Of a stretch of DNA of 6,000 nt, positions 1-5,213 are shown one piece after another. Made by a program: the position numbers and the translations under genes. The notes below the pieces were generated by a model that was not told where the DNA came from, ran no database searches, and saw only the letters and a program-made list of their open reading frames with translations. The stretch is from contig JALUWC010000367.1 of the NCBI GenBank assembly GCA_027019885.1, positions 1-6,000 of the forward strand, in the 5' to 3' direction. The number at the start of each line of letters is the position of its first letter. The stretch's first letter is position 1. The stretch is from Geoglobus sp. (GTDB taxonomy: Archaea; Halobacteriota; Archaeoglobi; Archaeoglobales; Archaeoglobaceae).

Positions 1-279
1 ATCCGATGGCTGTGGTGCTAGAAGTTACAAAGGTTGGCTGAGATGTGATTTGGGAAAGAGACCTGTTCCCGTCGAGAGGATACGCGCTCTATGTAGAAGT
101 TACAAAGGTTGGCTGAGATGTGATTTGGGAAGTTGAATGAAAAGGTTGGACAGCAGGAAGAGTGGGATGAAGTTACAAAGGTTGGCTGAGATGTGATTTG
201 GGAAGAGATTCACAAACTCTGAATTCAAGTGGACTACTCTGATGAAGTTACAAAGGTTGGCTGAGATGTGATTTGGGAA
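1..279. CRISPR. CRISPR array, right-hand end (4 repeats, 3 full spacers, 1 partial)
   Basis: Four identical 36-nt repeats lie at 21-56, 96-131, 169-204 and 244-279. Each starts GAAGTTACAAAGG and ends GTGATTTGGGAA. The next base is G after three of them and A after the leftmost, so the unit may be 37 nt. Spacers are 57-95 (39 nt), 132-168 (37 nt) and 205-243 (39 nt), all unrelated; 1-20 is the end of another spacer, so the array continues to the left. The repeat has no obvious hairpin, as is common for archaeal repeats cut by Cas6. Orientation is unresolved. The GTTACAA start and TTGGGAAG end resemble the GTT...TTGAAAG style of archaeal repeats read on the + strand, whereas the AT-rich flank with a TATA-like box at 307-320 and the nearby adaptation genes suggest a leader at the right and transcription to the left. 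No spacer was seen to match elsewhere in the window. Confidence 0.98.
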
Positions 280-335
280 GGACCCTAATAATCTCTTAAT
301 TCTTGAAAATTTAAATTTAACTGACTGGTTTTTCC
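280..335 (-). promoter_or_regulatory. possible leader-proximal promoter of the CRISPR array
   Basis: The flank directly beyond the last repeat is AT-rich. Read on the - strand it contains TTTAAATTTAAA (about 307-320), a TATA-like box about 30-35 nt from the first repeat base at 279. An archaeal TATA box places the start about 25 nt downstream, so transcription would begin just outside the repeat. This is what a leader at this end would look like. It conflicts with the orientation suggested by the repeat's ends, and AT-rich sequence gives TATA-like words by chance, so the call is tentative. Confidence 0.3.
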
Positions 336-708
336 TCATGAGATTTGCATTCCTGAAAATGGCCTTTCACTTAAAAAGGGATTCAAATCAAATCAGGGGA
401 CATTTAGAGCGTAACTGCCGAAAGTGTTTTTACAGGTGACGTTATAGCGATTATACAGCTCAGCGGGTTATTTGTTATTAAAATCAGTGTTTTTTCTCGG
501 AGTATTTGGAAAGATAAAAATTGATTTGTTATTATTTATTTCTGTTATTTTAAAATATGCAGGGTTACCTTTAGCCATTTCACAAAGATCTCAGGTCTGT
601 GCTACCTCTGTTGGTGATGCAAAACAAATATCTTTGATAAATTGTCGTGAAAACATCAAACATCTGTTTTTGATGATTCAGCGTATGTTTTTCCGATAAA
701 TCTCATGA
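336..708. mobile_element. candidate MITE-like insert with 11-nt terminal inverted repeats
   Basis: TCATGAGATTT at 336-346 is the exact reverse complement of AAATCTCATGA at 698-708. The four bases immediately outside are TTCC on both sides (332-335 and 709-712), as expected of a target-site duplication. The 373-bp interior lacks a convincing gene: the only sizeable open frame (472-699) has no ribosome binding site and no recognisable domain. It contains a 7-bp hairpin, CATCAAA (654-660) with TTTGATG (669-675). Part of the inverted repeat is the self-complementary hexamer TCATGA, which makes the match less surprising, and no transposase is present. This region also accounts for most of the gene-free stretch 280-753. 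Confidence 0.3.
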
Positions 709-715
709 TTCCTTT

Positions 716-731
716 GGAAAACAATAAATAT
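716..731 (+). promoter_or_regulatory. BRE/TATA promoter of the csa1-cas1-cas4 operon
   Basis: A purine-rich BRE-like stretch (GGAAAAC, 716-722) is followed by AATAAATAT (723-731), a good archaeal TATA box centred about 727. Adding 25-27 nt puts the transcription start at about 752-754, at the ATG of csa1. The mRNA would therefore be leaderless, which explains why no Shine-Dalgarno sequence precedes csa1. Confidence 0.55.
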
Positions 732-753
732 TTTTGTTTCATGATTATTTGAC

Positions 754-1596
754 ATGGTGTATTTCCTGAATGAAACTGAACAGAAATTTCTTACACTGAA
801 CTTAAGACCGAAAATAAGACAGAATCCGGTTCCTGAAGAGCTGAGAGGATGGAACTGGCATTCTCCTCCTTTGAAACCATACTACGATGTAAAGCTCCCA
901 ATGTACATAATATGCAGTCAGTATTGCCCCACAAAAAGGGATGTTTACCTGAGATTTGTTGAGAAAGTCAGGGGTGAGGAGAACTTTAAAATAAAACTTG
1001 GAAAGGCTGTACATAATGCAATTTCAGAGGCCATAAAGGAGGCAAAGAAGGGTAATTTTGATGCATTACAGCCTGATTACGAAAACGAAGCGATGAGCAA
1101 TGCTGTAAAATCAGTTTGGGAATACACGCTGTCTCTTTGCAGGACATCCTACTTGAAAATAAGAGCTGAGCAGTTTCATGCCTCGGATGATGATGTCATG
1201 CTAACCTCAATACCTTTCCTCGTTGAGCACAGAATGGATGGAACACTGCTTGGTTGCAGTGGGATAATAGCTGTTGACTGCTACGATTACATGAGAAATA
1301 TAGTCTTTGATGTCAAGGTTGGTGAGTTCAATTCGAATCTGAGGCTTTACACAACAGGATACGCTTTGGTTCTTGAGAGTCTGTATGAAATCCCCGTTGA
1401 TATTGGTTGCATAGTCTCAATAAACTTCGGAGAAAGAATGAGCGTTGTAAAGGACATACATTACATCGATGCAAATCTGAGAAGCTGGTGGGTTGAGGAG
1501 AGGGATAAGAAGGCCGAGATCGTTTTCAATGAGATCGATCCCGGAAAGGCTGAAAACTGCCGCAATTCATGCATGTTCAGGAGCGTCTGCTCATGA
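754..1596 (+). CDS. csa1: CRISPR-associated protein Csa1 (Cas4 family, type I-A)
   Basis: The 280-residue protein belongs to Csa1 (Cas4-a), a RecB-like Fe-S nuclease of the adaptation module that processes prespacers for Cas1-Cas2. The N-terminal RGWNW (31-35) followed by PPLKP (38-42) is typical of Csa1. C58 (in CPTKRD), with C54 nearby, and the C-terminal C269, C273 and C279 can form the four-Cys cluster site. RecB-type nuclease residues are H87 (GKAVH), D175, and D186-x-K188 (FDVKVG); the usual motif IV Gln is Tyr199, four residues before Y203. ATG 754 is about 27 nt after the TATA box, supporting a leaderless start; GTG 757 is an alternative. It is the first gene of the operon and overlaps cas1 by 4 nt (ATGA). 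Family membership is confident; the nuclease role is from family knowledge. Confidence 0.9.
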   Translation: MVYFLNETEQKFLTLNLRPKIRQNPVPEELRGWNWHSPPLKPYYDVKLPMYIICSQYCPTKRDVYLRFVEKVRGEENFKIKLGKAVHNAISEAIKEAKKGNFDALQPDYENEAMSNAVKSVWEYTLSLCRTSYLKIRAEQFHASDDDVMLTSIPFLVEHRMDGTLLGCSGIIAVDCYDYMRNIVFDVKVGEFNSNLRLYTTGYALVLESLYEIPVDIGCIVSINFGERMSVVKDIHYIDANLRSWWVEERDKKAEIVFNEIDPGKAENCRNSCMFRSVCS

Positions 1597-2630
1597 GAGT
1601 TGTTATCGATGGATTTGGAAAATTCATAGGCGTTGAAGATGGTATGATCGCTATAAAAGAGAAGAGAAAGACTGTAAGGAAGCTAAAGCCAGAGGAAATC
1701 AGGCAAATTATTGTGACAGGGAAGGCATCAATAAGCACTGATGCAATAAAAATGCTTCTGAAAAACAAGTCAGACATCGTTTTTCTTGACAGAAAGGGAG
1801 AGGTGCTGGGAAGGCTCAGCCATCCGCTTATTGGCACTGCAAAAACAAGGAGGGAGCAGTACTACGCCTACAATGATGAAAGATCTGTGCATCTTTCAAA
1901 GGAATTTGTGAAAGCCAAGATGAGAAATCAGATGACGGTACTTATGAATCTTGCAAAAACAAGAAGGGATTCAAATCCTGATGTTGCAAAATCGCTTCTT
2001 GAGACAAGAATGGAAATAGATCACTGCCTTAAAGAGATTGACAGGATTAAGGCAGAGAAAATTGATGATGTGAGGGAACACATTCTTGGAATAGAGGGAA
2101 ACGCCTCCAAAGTATACTGGGATGCTCTCTCCGAAGTTATACCTGAGGGATATGGTTTCGATGGCAGAAGGGGAGTTGAGGCTGGAAGTCCGAGATACGC
2201 TAAGGATATTGTGAATGCGATGCTGAACTATGGTTACTCTATTCTTCTTACCGAGTGTACAAAGGCTCTGGAGCTTGCCGGACTTGATCCCTATGCGGGT
2301 TTTCTCCATGTTGACATCTCTGGGAGGAGTTCTCTCGCCATAGATTTCATGGAGAACTTCAGGCAGCAGATTGTTGACAGGGTGGTTTTGAGGCTGATTT
2401 CATACAGGCAGGTGAAGCCTGAGGATGGTGAGATAAAGAATTTTGTGTGCAACCTCAATGACAGGGCAAGAAAGCTGCTTCTCTCTGCAATTCTGGAACG
2501 TTTTGACTCTAAAACTCAATACAGTGGCAGAAATCTAACCTACTCATCCATAATCCTGCTTCAGGCCCGAAAGATTGTATCCTATCTCAGAAATGAGGGA
2601 AAGTATGAAGGGTTTTCACAGAGGTGGTAG
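1593..2630 (+). CDS. cas1: CRISPR-associated endonuclease/integrase Cas1
   Basis: Cas1 is the metal-dependent integrase that, with Cas2, inserts new spacers at the leader end of the array. The 345-residue protein has the N-terminal beta-rich domain (about 1-80, with the ISTDAIKML stretch) and the alpha-helical catalytic domain. Likely metal ligands are E168 in GIEGNAS, H239 in GFLHVD, and D251/E254 in SLAIDFMENFR, all in the expected order and spacing, so the enzyme should be active. The start at 1593 is chosen because it gives an ATGA overlap with the csa1 stop, is preceded by AGGAG (1579-1583), and begins MRVVIDGFG, a normal Cas1 N terminus. An in-frame ATG at 1569 would add eight residues inside csa1 and is less likely. 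cas4 begins immediately after, so the two are co-translated. Confidence 0.97.
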   Translation: MRVVIDGFGKFIGVEDGMIAIKEKRKTVRKLKPEEIRQIIVTGKASISTDAIKMLLKNKSDIVFLDRKGEVLGRLSHPLIGTAKTRREQYYAYNDERSVHLSKEFVKAKMRNQMTVLMNLAKTRRDSNPDVAKSLLETRMEIDHCLKEIDRIKAEKIDDVREHILGIEGNASKVYWDALSEVIPEGYGFDGRRGVEAGSPRYAKDIVNAMLNYGYSILLTECTKALELAGLDPYAGFLHVDISGRSSLAIDFMENFRQQIVDRVVLRLISYRQVKPEDGEIKNFVCNLNDRARKLLLSAILERFDSKTQYSGRNLTYSSIILLQARKIVSYLRNEGKYEGFSQRW

Positions 2631-2631
2631 T

Positions 2632-3177
2632 GTGATTGATGTCAGCGATGTTGTGCAGTATCTCTACTGCCCCAGGAAGGTATATTTCATCAAGGTTGCC
2701 GGAATACGTATTCAGAAGCCGAAAATGGAGGAGGGAAAGAGAGCTCAGGCTGAGGTGGAAAGAAACATAAGAAGATTTGCTGAAAAAATGGGTGGAGAGC
2801 TTGAGACAGGAATTTACCTTGAAAGTCAGAGATACCGTATCAAGGGGTTGCTTGACGCCATGGTAAAAACTGATTCATCGCTCTATCCGGTTGATATTAA
2901 GCTGTCAAGGTTTGATTCTGTCAGCTATTCGTGGAAAATGCAGCTCACAGCCTACGCTCTGCTTCTGGAAGAGAATTTTGAAAAAAGCGTAAGGCTGGGA
3001 TACATTTACATTGTGGGCACGAGAAAGCTGATTGAGGTCAGAATTGAGCCTGAAGACAGGCGTTCGCTGATGAGAATCATAAGGAAGGTTGAAGAGATTA
3101 TTGGGAGTGAGAAATACCCATCCGCATCCAAATCAAAAAAATGTAGATACTGTGAGGTTTACGACTTCTGCGTTTAG
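2632..3177 (+). CDS. cas4: CRISPR-associated exonuclease Cas4
   Basis: Cas4 is an Fe-S RecB-family nuclease that trims prespacers and helps choose PAM and orientation. With a GTG start at 2632 it has 181 residues. C13 (YCPRKVYF) and C171, C174, C180 at the C terminus form the four-Cys cluster site. Nuclease motifs are D75 (GLLDAM), D88-x-K90 (PVDIKLS) and Q104-x3-Y108 (QLTAYAL). The motif I His is absent: the EEGKRAQ stretch has Gln (Q40) where GxxxH is normal. GTG 2632 is preferred because GAGGTGG (2621-2627) lies just upstream and it follows the cas1 stop by one base; ATG 2605 or 2593, inside cas1, would add 9 or 13 residues. It is the last + strand gene of the operon and overlaps the oppositely directed cas2 by 4 nt at the stops. 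Confidence 0.93.
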   Translation: MIDVSDVVQYLYCPRKVYFIKVAGIRIQKPKMEEGKRAQAEVERNIRRFAEKMGGELETGIYLESQRYRIKGLLDAMVKTDSSLYPVDIKLSRFDSVSYSWKMQLTAYALLLEENFEKSVRLGYIYIVGTRKLIEVRIEPEDRRSLMRIIRKVEEIIGSEKYPSASKSKKCRYCEVYDFCV

Positions 3178-3458
3178 ATGAATTCAACGCTCTTATCCTT
3201 CACAAGCTCAACTCCCGTATTGCTTATCACAATCGCTGTTGAGGCGCATCTCATGCAGAGAGGAATGATGAATATGCAGTCCCTCTCATCCTCAACGAAC
3301 TTCTTCACCCTCCTCGCCAAAACATCCCTGTCATTCGGGTTGAGTTCTCCTCTGAATGCTGAATACTGAACTCTTGCAAGGCCAAATCTCTCCAGAAGTT
3401 TTGAAAGCTTCGTTCTGCTGTAGTCCTTTGAGATGTCATAAACAACAAGATGTAGCAT
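3174..3458 (-). CDS. cas2: CRISPR-associated protein Cas2
   Basis: The 94-residue protein has the ferredoxin-like Cas2 fold signature: LVVYDIS with D8 at the end of strand 1, RVQYSAFRGEL (about 29-39), and the CIFIIPLCMRC strand. Cas2 dimers bridge two Cas1 dimers in the integration complex. It lies on the strand opposite to csa1-cas1-cas4, and its TAA overlaps the cas4 TAG by 4 nt tail to tail. It therefore needs its own promoter: a TATA-like TTTAATAAT (complement of 3479-3487) sits about 25 nt before the ATG, implying a leaderless mRNA, and there is no Shine-Dalgarno sequence. Length and motifs look complete. Confidence 0.95.
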   Translation of the reverse strand: MLHLVVYDISKDYSRTKLSKLLERFGLARVQYSAFRGELNPNDRDVLARRVKKFVEDERDCIFIIPLCMRCASTAIVISNTGVELVKDKSVEFI

Positions 3459-3477
3459 ATACTAAGTGGTCTTGGAA

Positions 3478-3490
3478 GATTATTAAACTA
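3478..3490. promoter_or_regulatory. shared AT-rich box, divergent promoter of cas2 and vapBC remnant
   Basis: The 56-nt gap between the cas2 start (3458, - strand) and the ATG at 3515 (+ strand) holds one AT-rich box, ATTATTAAA (3479-3487). On the - strand it reads TTTAATAAT, centred about 25 nt upstream of the cas2 ATG. On the + strand its centre is about 32 nt before the ATG at 3515. One or both directions could be driven from it; the cas2 side has the better spacing. Confidence 0.4.
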
Positions 3491-3514
3491 AACGGTAAAG
3501 AAGAGACCAAAGGG

Positions 3515-3670
3515 ATGTTGAGAGAGCCTGTGGAGAGTTATCTGAAGATGAAAAGGGAAAAGGTTGGAATCAAGCTGAGAAAACTTTTACTTACGGAGTA
3601 CGATGATGTGAGGGCAAAGGATGGAGGAGGGAGTGCTGATAGACACCGATATTCTGATCGATTACGTTAA
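3515..3670 (+). CDS. short ORF upstream of VapC remnant, possible antitoxin (VapB) remnant
   Basis: A 51-residue open frame begins MLREPVESYLKMKREK. It is highly charged and probably helical through about residue 35, then ends in a glycine-rich, low-quality tail (GGGSADR) that only exists because the frame runs 38 nt into the PIN-toxin gene. Position directly before a VapC gene is where an antitoxin is expected, and small charged proteins are typical, but I do not recognise a specific VapB, AbrB or RHH family. The out-of-frame tail suggests the reading frame is damaged near 3600-3630. It could be an antitoxin remnant or simply non-coding. Confidence 0.35.
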   Translation: MLREPVESYLKMKREKVGIKLRKLLLTEYDDVRAKDGGGSADRHRYSDRLR

Positions 3671-3972
3671 GGATATGTTAGATCTGCCATTAAAACGACT
3701 CTGCATAACTGAGATTGTCCTTCACGAGTCCATCAGATGGGTAGATAACGTGGAAAAGGCTAAGGAAATTCTTGAAGAGACTTTCATTATTCTGCTTTAT
3801 GATGACCGGATCATTGTAAAGGCTGCGAAAATGTAGGTGGGGCTGAGAAAAAATGGGGAGATGCTGGAGACATTCTTATCGCTGCAATTGCCATTGTTAA
3901 GGGTCTGCAGGTTTGACGGGGAATTTGTGGCATTACAAAAGATTGAAAAGGTTTAGATTGAGATTTGCCTGA
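3633..3972 (+). pseudogene. vapC: VapC-like PIN-domain toxin, broken by two frameshifts
   Basis: Read across three frames, the segment spells a nearly whole PIN-domain ribonuclease of VapC type. Frame 1, from GTG 3633, starts MLIDTDILIDYVKD, a classic VapC N terminus with acidic D4/D6, and includes ITEIVLHES (E32). It stops at TAG 3834-3836. Frame 2 resumes at about 3833 with GGAEKKWGDAGDILIAAIA, containing the third acidic PIN motif, and stops at TGA 3914-3916. Frame 3 from about 3913 gives LTGNLWHYKRLKRF, the C-terminal TxN motif, ending at TGA 3970-3972. Each break is repaired by adding one base, in the A run at 3828-3831 and the T run at 3912-3914. GGAGG (3623-3627) is a good ribosome binding site for GTG 3633. 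Decay is likeliest; sequencing errors in homopolymers are the alternative. Confidence 0.8.
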
Positions 3973-3988
3973 ATTTAGGATACTCTCT

Positions 3989-4005
3989 GAAAAAGTTTTT
4001 ATAAA
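3989..4005 (+). promoter_or_regulatory. strong TATA-like promoter with no gene directly downstream
   Basis: GAAAAAG (3989-3995) followed by TTTTTATAAAT (3996-4006) closely matches an archaeal BRE plus TATA box. The predicted start is about 4025-4030. No open frame of note begins there; cmr1 starts about 220 nt further on. It could give cmr1 a long structured 5' leader, drive a small RNA, or be a relic of the decayed region to its left. Confidence 0.4.
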
Positions 4006-4021
4006 TTGCATTGCTTTGAAA

Positions 4022-4069
4022 GATTCTTTACCTCGATAATGTCAAATTAAAACAGAGGTATAAAGATTC
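4022..4069 (+). other. imperfect hairpin in the cmr1 upstream region
   Basis: GATTCTTTACCTC (4022-4034) pairs with GAGGTATAAAGATTC (4055-4069). The stem has 12 base pairs, one T-T mismatch and a two-base bulge (TA, 4059-4060), with a 20-nt loop. It starts about where the promoter at 3989-4006 would begin transcription. A second, smaller hairpin follows: CCAGAA (4081-4086) with TTCTGG (4101-4106). The function is unknown; possibilities are a structured leader or small RNA, or a protein-binding site. The AT-rich context lowers the weight of the evidence. Confidence 0.35.
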
Positions 4070-4165
4070 AAAAACTATTTCCAGAAGTTTCAGATTTTGT
4101 TTCTGGGTAAATTATCTCGAATTTCATCATTTGTTTGTGCTTGAATTTTCAGGTATTTAAAGAAT

Positions 4166-4180
4166 AGAAAAGAATATATT
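4166..4180 (+). promoter_or_regulatory. candidate promoter of the cmr operon
   Basis: AGAAAAG (4166-4172) followed by AATATATT (4173-4180) resembles BRE plus TATA. The predicted start, about 4200-4204, would give cmr1 a 5' leader of roughly 45 nt containing its Shine-Dalgarno sequence. Another TATA-like word, TATTTAAAG (4154-4162), lies just upstream. Confidence 0.45.
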
Positions 4181-4190
4181 TGGTGTATGC

Positions 4191-4232
4191 AATCTAATTT
4201 AGATTTGAAAATTTGGCCTGAGATTTTAATCT
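4191..4232. promoter_or_regulatory. two AATCT/AGATT palindromes, possible operator of cmr1
   Basis: AATCTA-ATT-TAGATT (4191-4205) and AGATT-TT-AATCT (4221-4232) are palindromes built from the same five-base word. Their centres are about 28 nt apart. The first covers the transcription start predicted from the TATA box at 4173-4180, and the second lies just before the cmr1 ribosome binding site. This is a plausible repressor site pair, but the words are AT-rich and could be chance. Confidence 0.3.
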
Positions 4233-4234
4233 GT

Positions 4235-4241
4235 AGAGGTG
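4235..4241 (+). promoter_or_regulatory. ribosome binding site that fixes the GTG start of cmr1
   Basis: AGAGGTG is a strong match to the complement of the archaeal 16S 3' end. It lies six bases before GTG 4248, supporting that codon as the start. Confidence 0.7.
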
Positions 4242-4247
4242 TTTTAA

Positions 4248-5213
4248 GTGAGGATTAAGATAAGAACACTAACGCCAATATGGACTGGGAACATCAATCG
4301 GGAAAGCACAAAGCTGAGAGAAACATCCATCATAGGTTCGTTAAGGTGGTGGTTTGAGGCTATTGTGAGGGGGCTGGGTGGTTATGCTTGTGATCCTAGT
4401 TCCGAAAACAGGTGTAAATTAGACCAAAAGAGATTTCAAAGAAGTATTAAAGAAGGTAAAACAGTTCAAGAAGCTTTAGATAAGCAAGTTTGTCCTGTAT
4501 GCCAATTGTTTGGTTGCACAGGATGGAGCAGAAGATTTAGATTAGAAATTAATGGGATCCATAACGAAGATATCGAAAAAGGAAAGGGATCTGAGGCAGG
4601 ATTAAGAGTAAATACGGTTTTCAATCTTAAATTTATTTTCCTCTCTGATTTAGTTCCAGAACAGAAGTGGTTATTAAAGAAGACATTGTGGATTATTGAA
4701 AATTATGGAGCTATCGGTGGTAGAATTACATGGAAGCCTAATGGTAAATGGGGCACGTCCTACGGATTGATAAAAATCGAGGATTACGGAGAATTTAGGC
4801 AATGGGATACTTTTTCAGACATTAACAAGGTAAAAACTTGGCTAAAAAGAAATAAAGAGTTGATTGGAAAGGAGAATGACCCAAACTGGTTCAATTTCAG
4901 ATTTTATTGGGTTGTGGAAGGACGATATTTAACTCGCAAGCAGATAAATGAAATTGTAAAACGTGATCCCGAGAATCCTAAAGAATATTTGCCAGATGCC
5001 GATGAAAACTTCGACAAGTGGCTGGGAGGGTGTGTAGGGGTTAGTAAGAAGATTTTCTCATTTGGCAACCCTCAGAAAGTATTTGGTTATGTTAGGGATG
5101 ATAATGAGTTGAATATAATCTATCAACGGATTCAAAAATTATTTGATAAAAATATAAATTTCAAAAGAGGATATGAAATTTTGGACGACATAAGTGGTGA
5201 TAAAAATGGCTGA
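4248..5213 (+). CDS. cmr1: type III-B CRISPR RAMP protein Cmr1
   Basis: Cmr1 is a RAMP (Cas7-like) subunit at the head of the Cmr complex, where it contacts the target-bound end of the crRNA duplex; the complex cleaves RNA guided by crRNA in the cytoplasm. The 321-residue protein starts MRIKIRTLTPIWTGN, the family's usual N terminus. It has the family signature RETSIIGSLRWWFEAIVRGLGG (given as R24-G45, abridged by position), the LFGCTGW motif (87-93) and the glycine-rich YGAIGGR (153-159). C48, C56, C82, C85 and C90 may form a metal site. The GTG start is fixed by AGAGGTG six bases upstream. It overlaps the next RAMP gene by 8 nt, so the two are coupled. Base composition is more AT-rich than parts of the cas1 region. 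Confidence 0.93.
   Translation: MRIKIRTLTPIWTGNINRESTKLRETSIIGSLRWWFEAIVRGLGGYACDPSSENRCKLDQKRFQRSIKEGKTVQEALDKQVCPVCQLFGCTGWSRRFRLEINGIHNEDIEKGKGSEAGLRVNTVFNLKFIFLSDLVPEQKWLLKKTLWIIENYGAIGGRITWKPNGKWGTSYGLIKIEDYGEFRQWDTFSDINKVKTWLKRNKELIGKENDPNWFNFRFYWVVEGRYLTRKQINEIVKRDPENPKEYLPDADENFDKWLGGCVGVSKKIFSFGNPQKVFGYVRDDNELNIIYQRIQKLFDKNINFKRGYEILDDISGDKNG

Noticed and set aside
100..339. Open frame on the - strand through the CRISPR repeats
   Set aside because: Its repeated FPNHISANLCNF units are just translated CRISPR repeats.
376..389. 14-nt match AAGGGATTCAAATC shared with cas1 (1964-1977)
   Set aside because: A single purine/AT-biased exact match within 6 kb, with no extension on either side; most likely chance.
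458..468. tRNA D-arm-like AGCTCAGCGGG
   Set aside because: No matching GAGC for the D stem, no acceptor or T-arm partner, and surrounding sequence is too AT-rich for a thermophile tRNA.
472..699. 75-residue + strand open frame in the gap before csa1
   Set aside because: No ribosome binding site or promoter at a suitable distance, no recognisable domain, and biased AT-rich composition; treated as non-coding.
1569..1592. Earlier ATG for cas1 at 1569
   Set aside because: It would place eight extra residues inside csa1; ATG 1593 has the ATGA coupling, an upstream AGGAG and the usual MRVVIDGFG start.
3811..4011. - strand open frame opposite the vapC remnant
   Set aside because: It is a shadow of the PIN-domain sequence, with no start signal or family features of its own.
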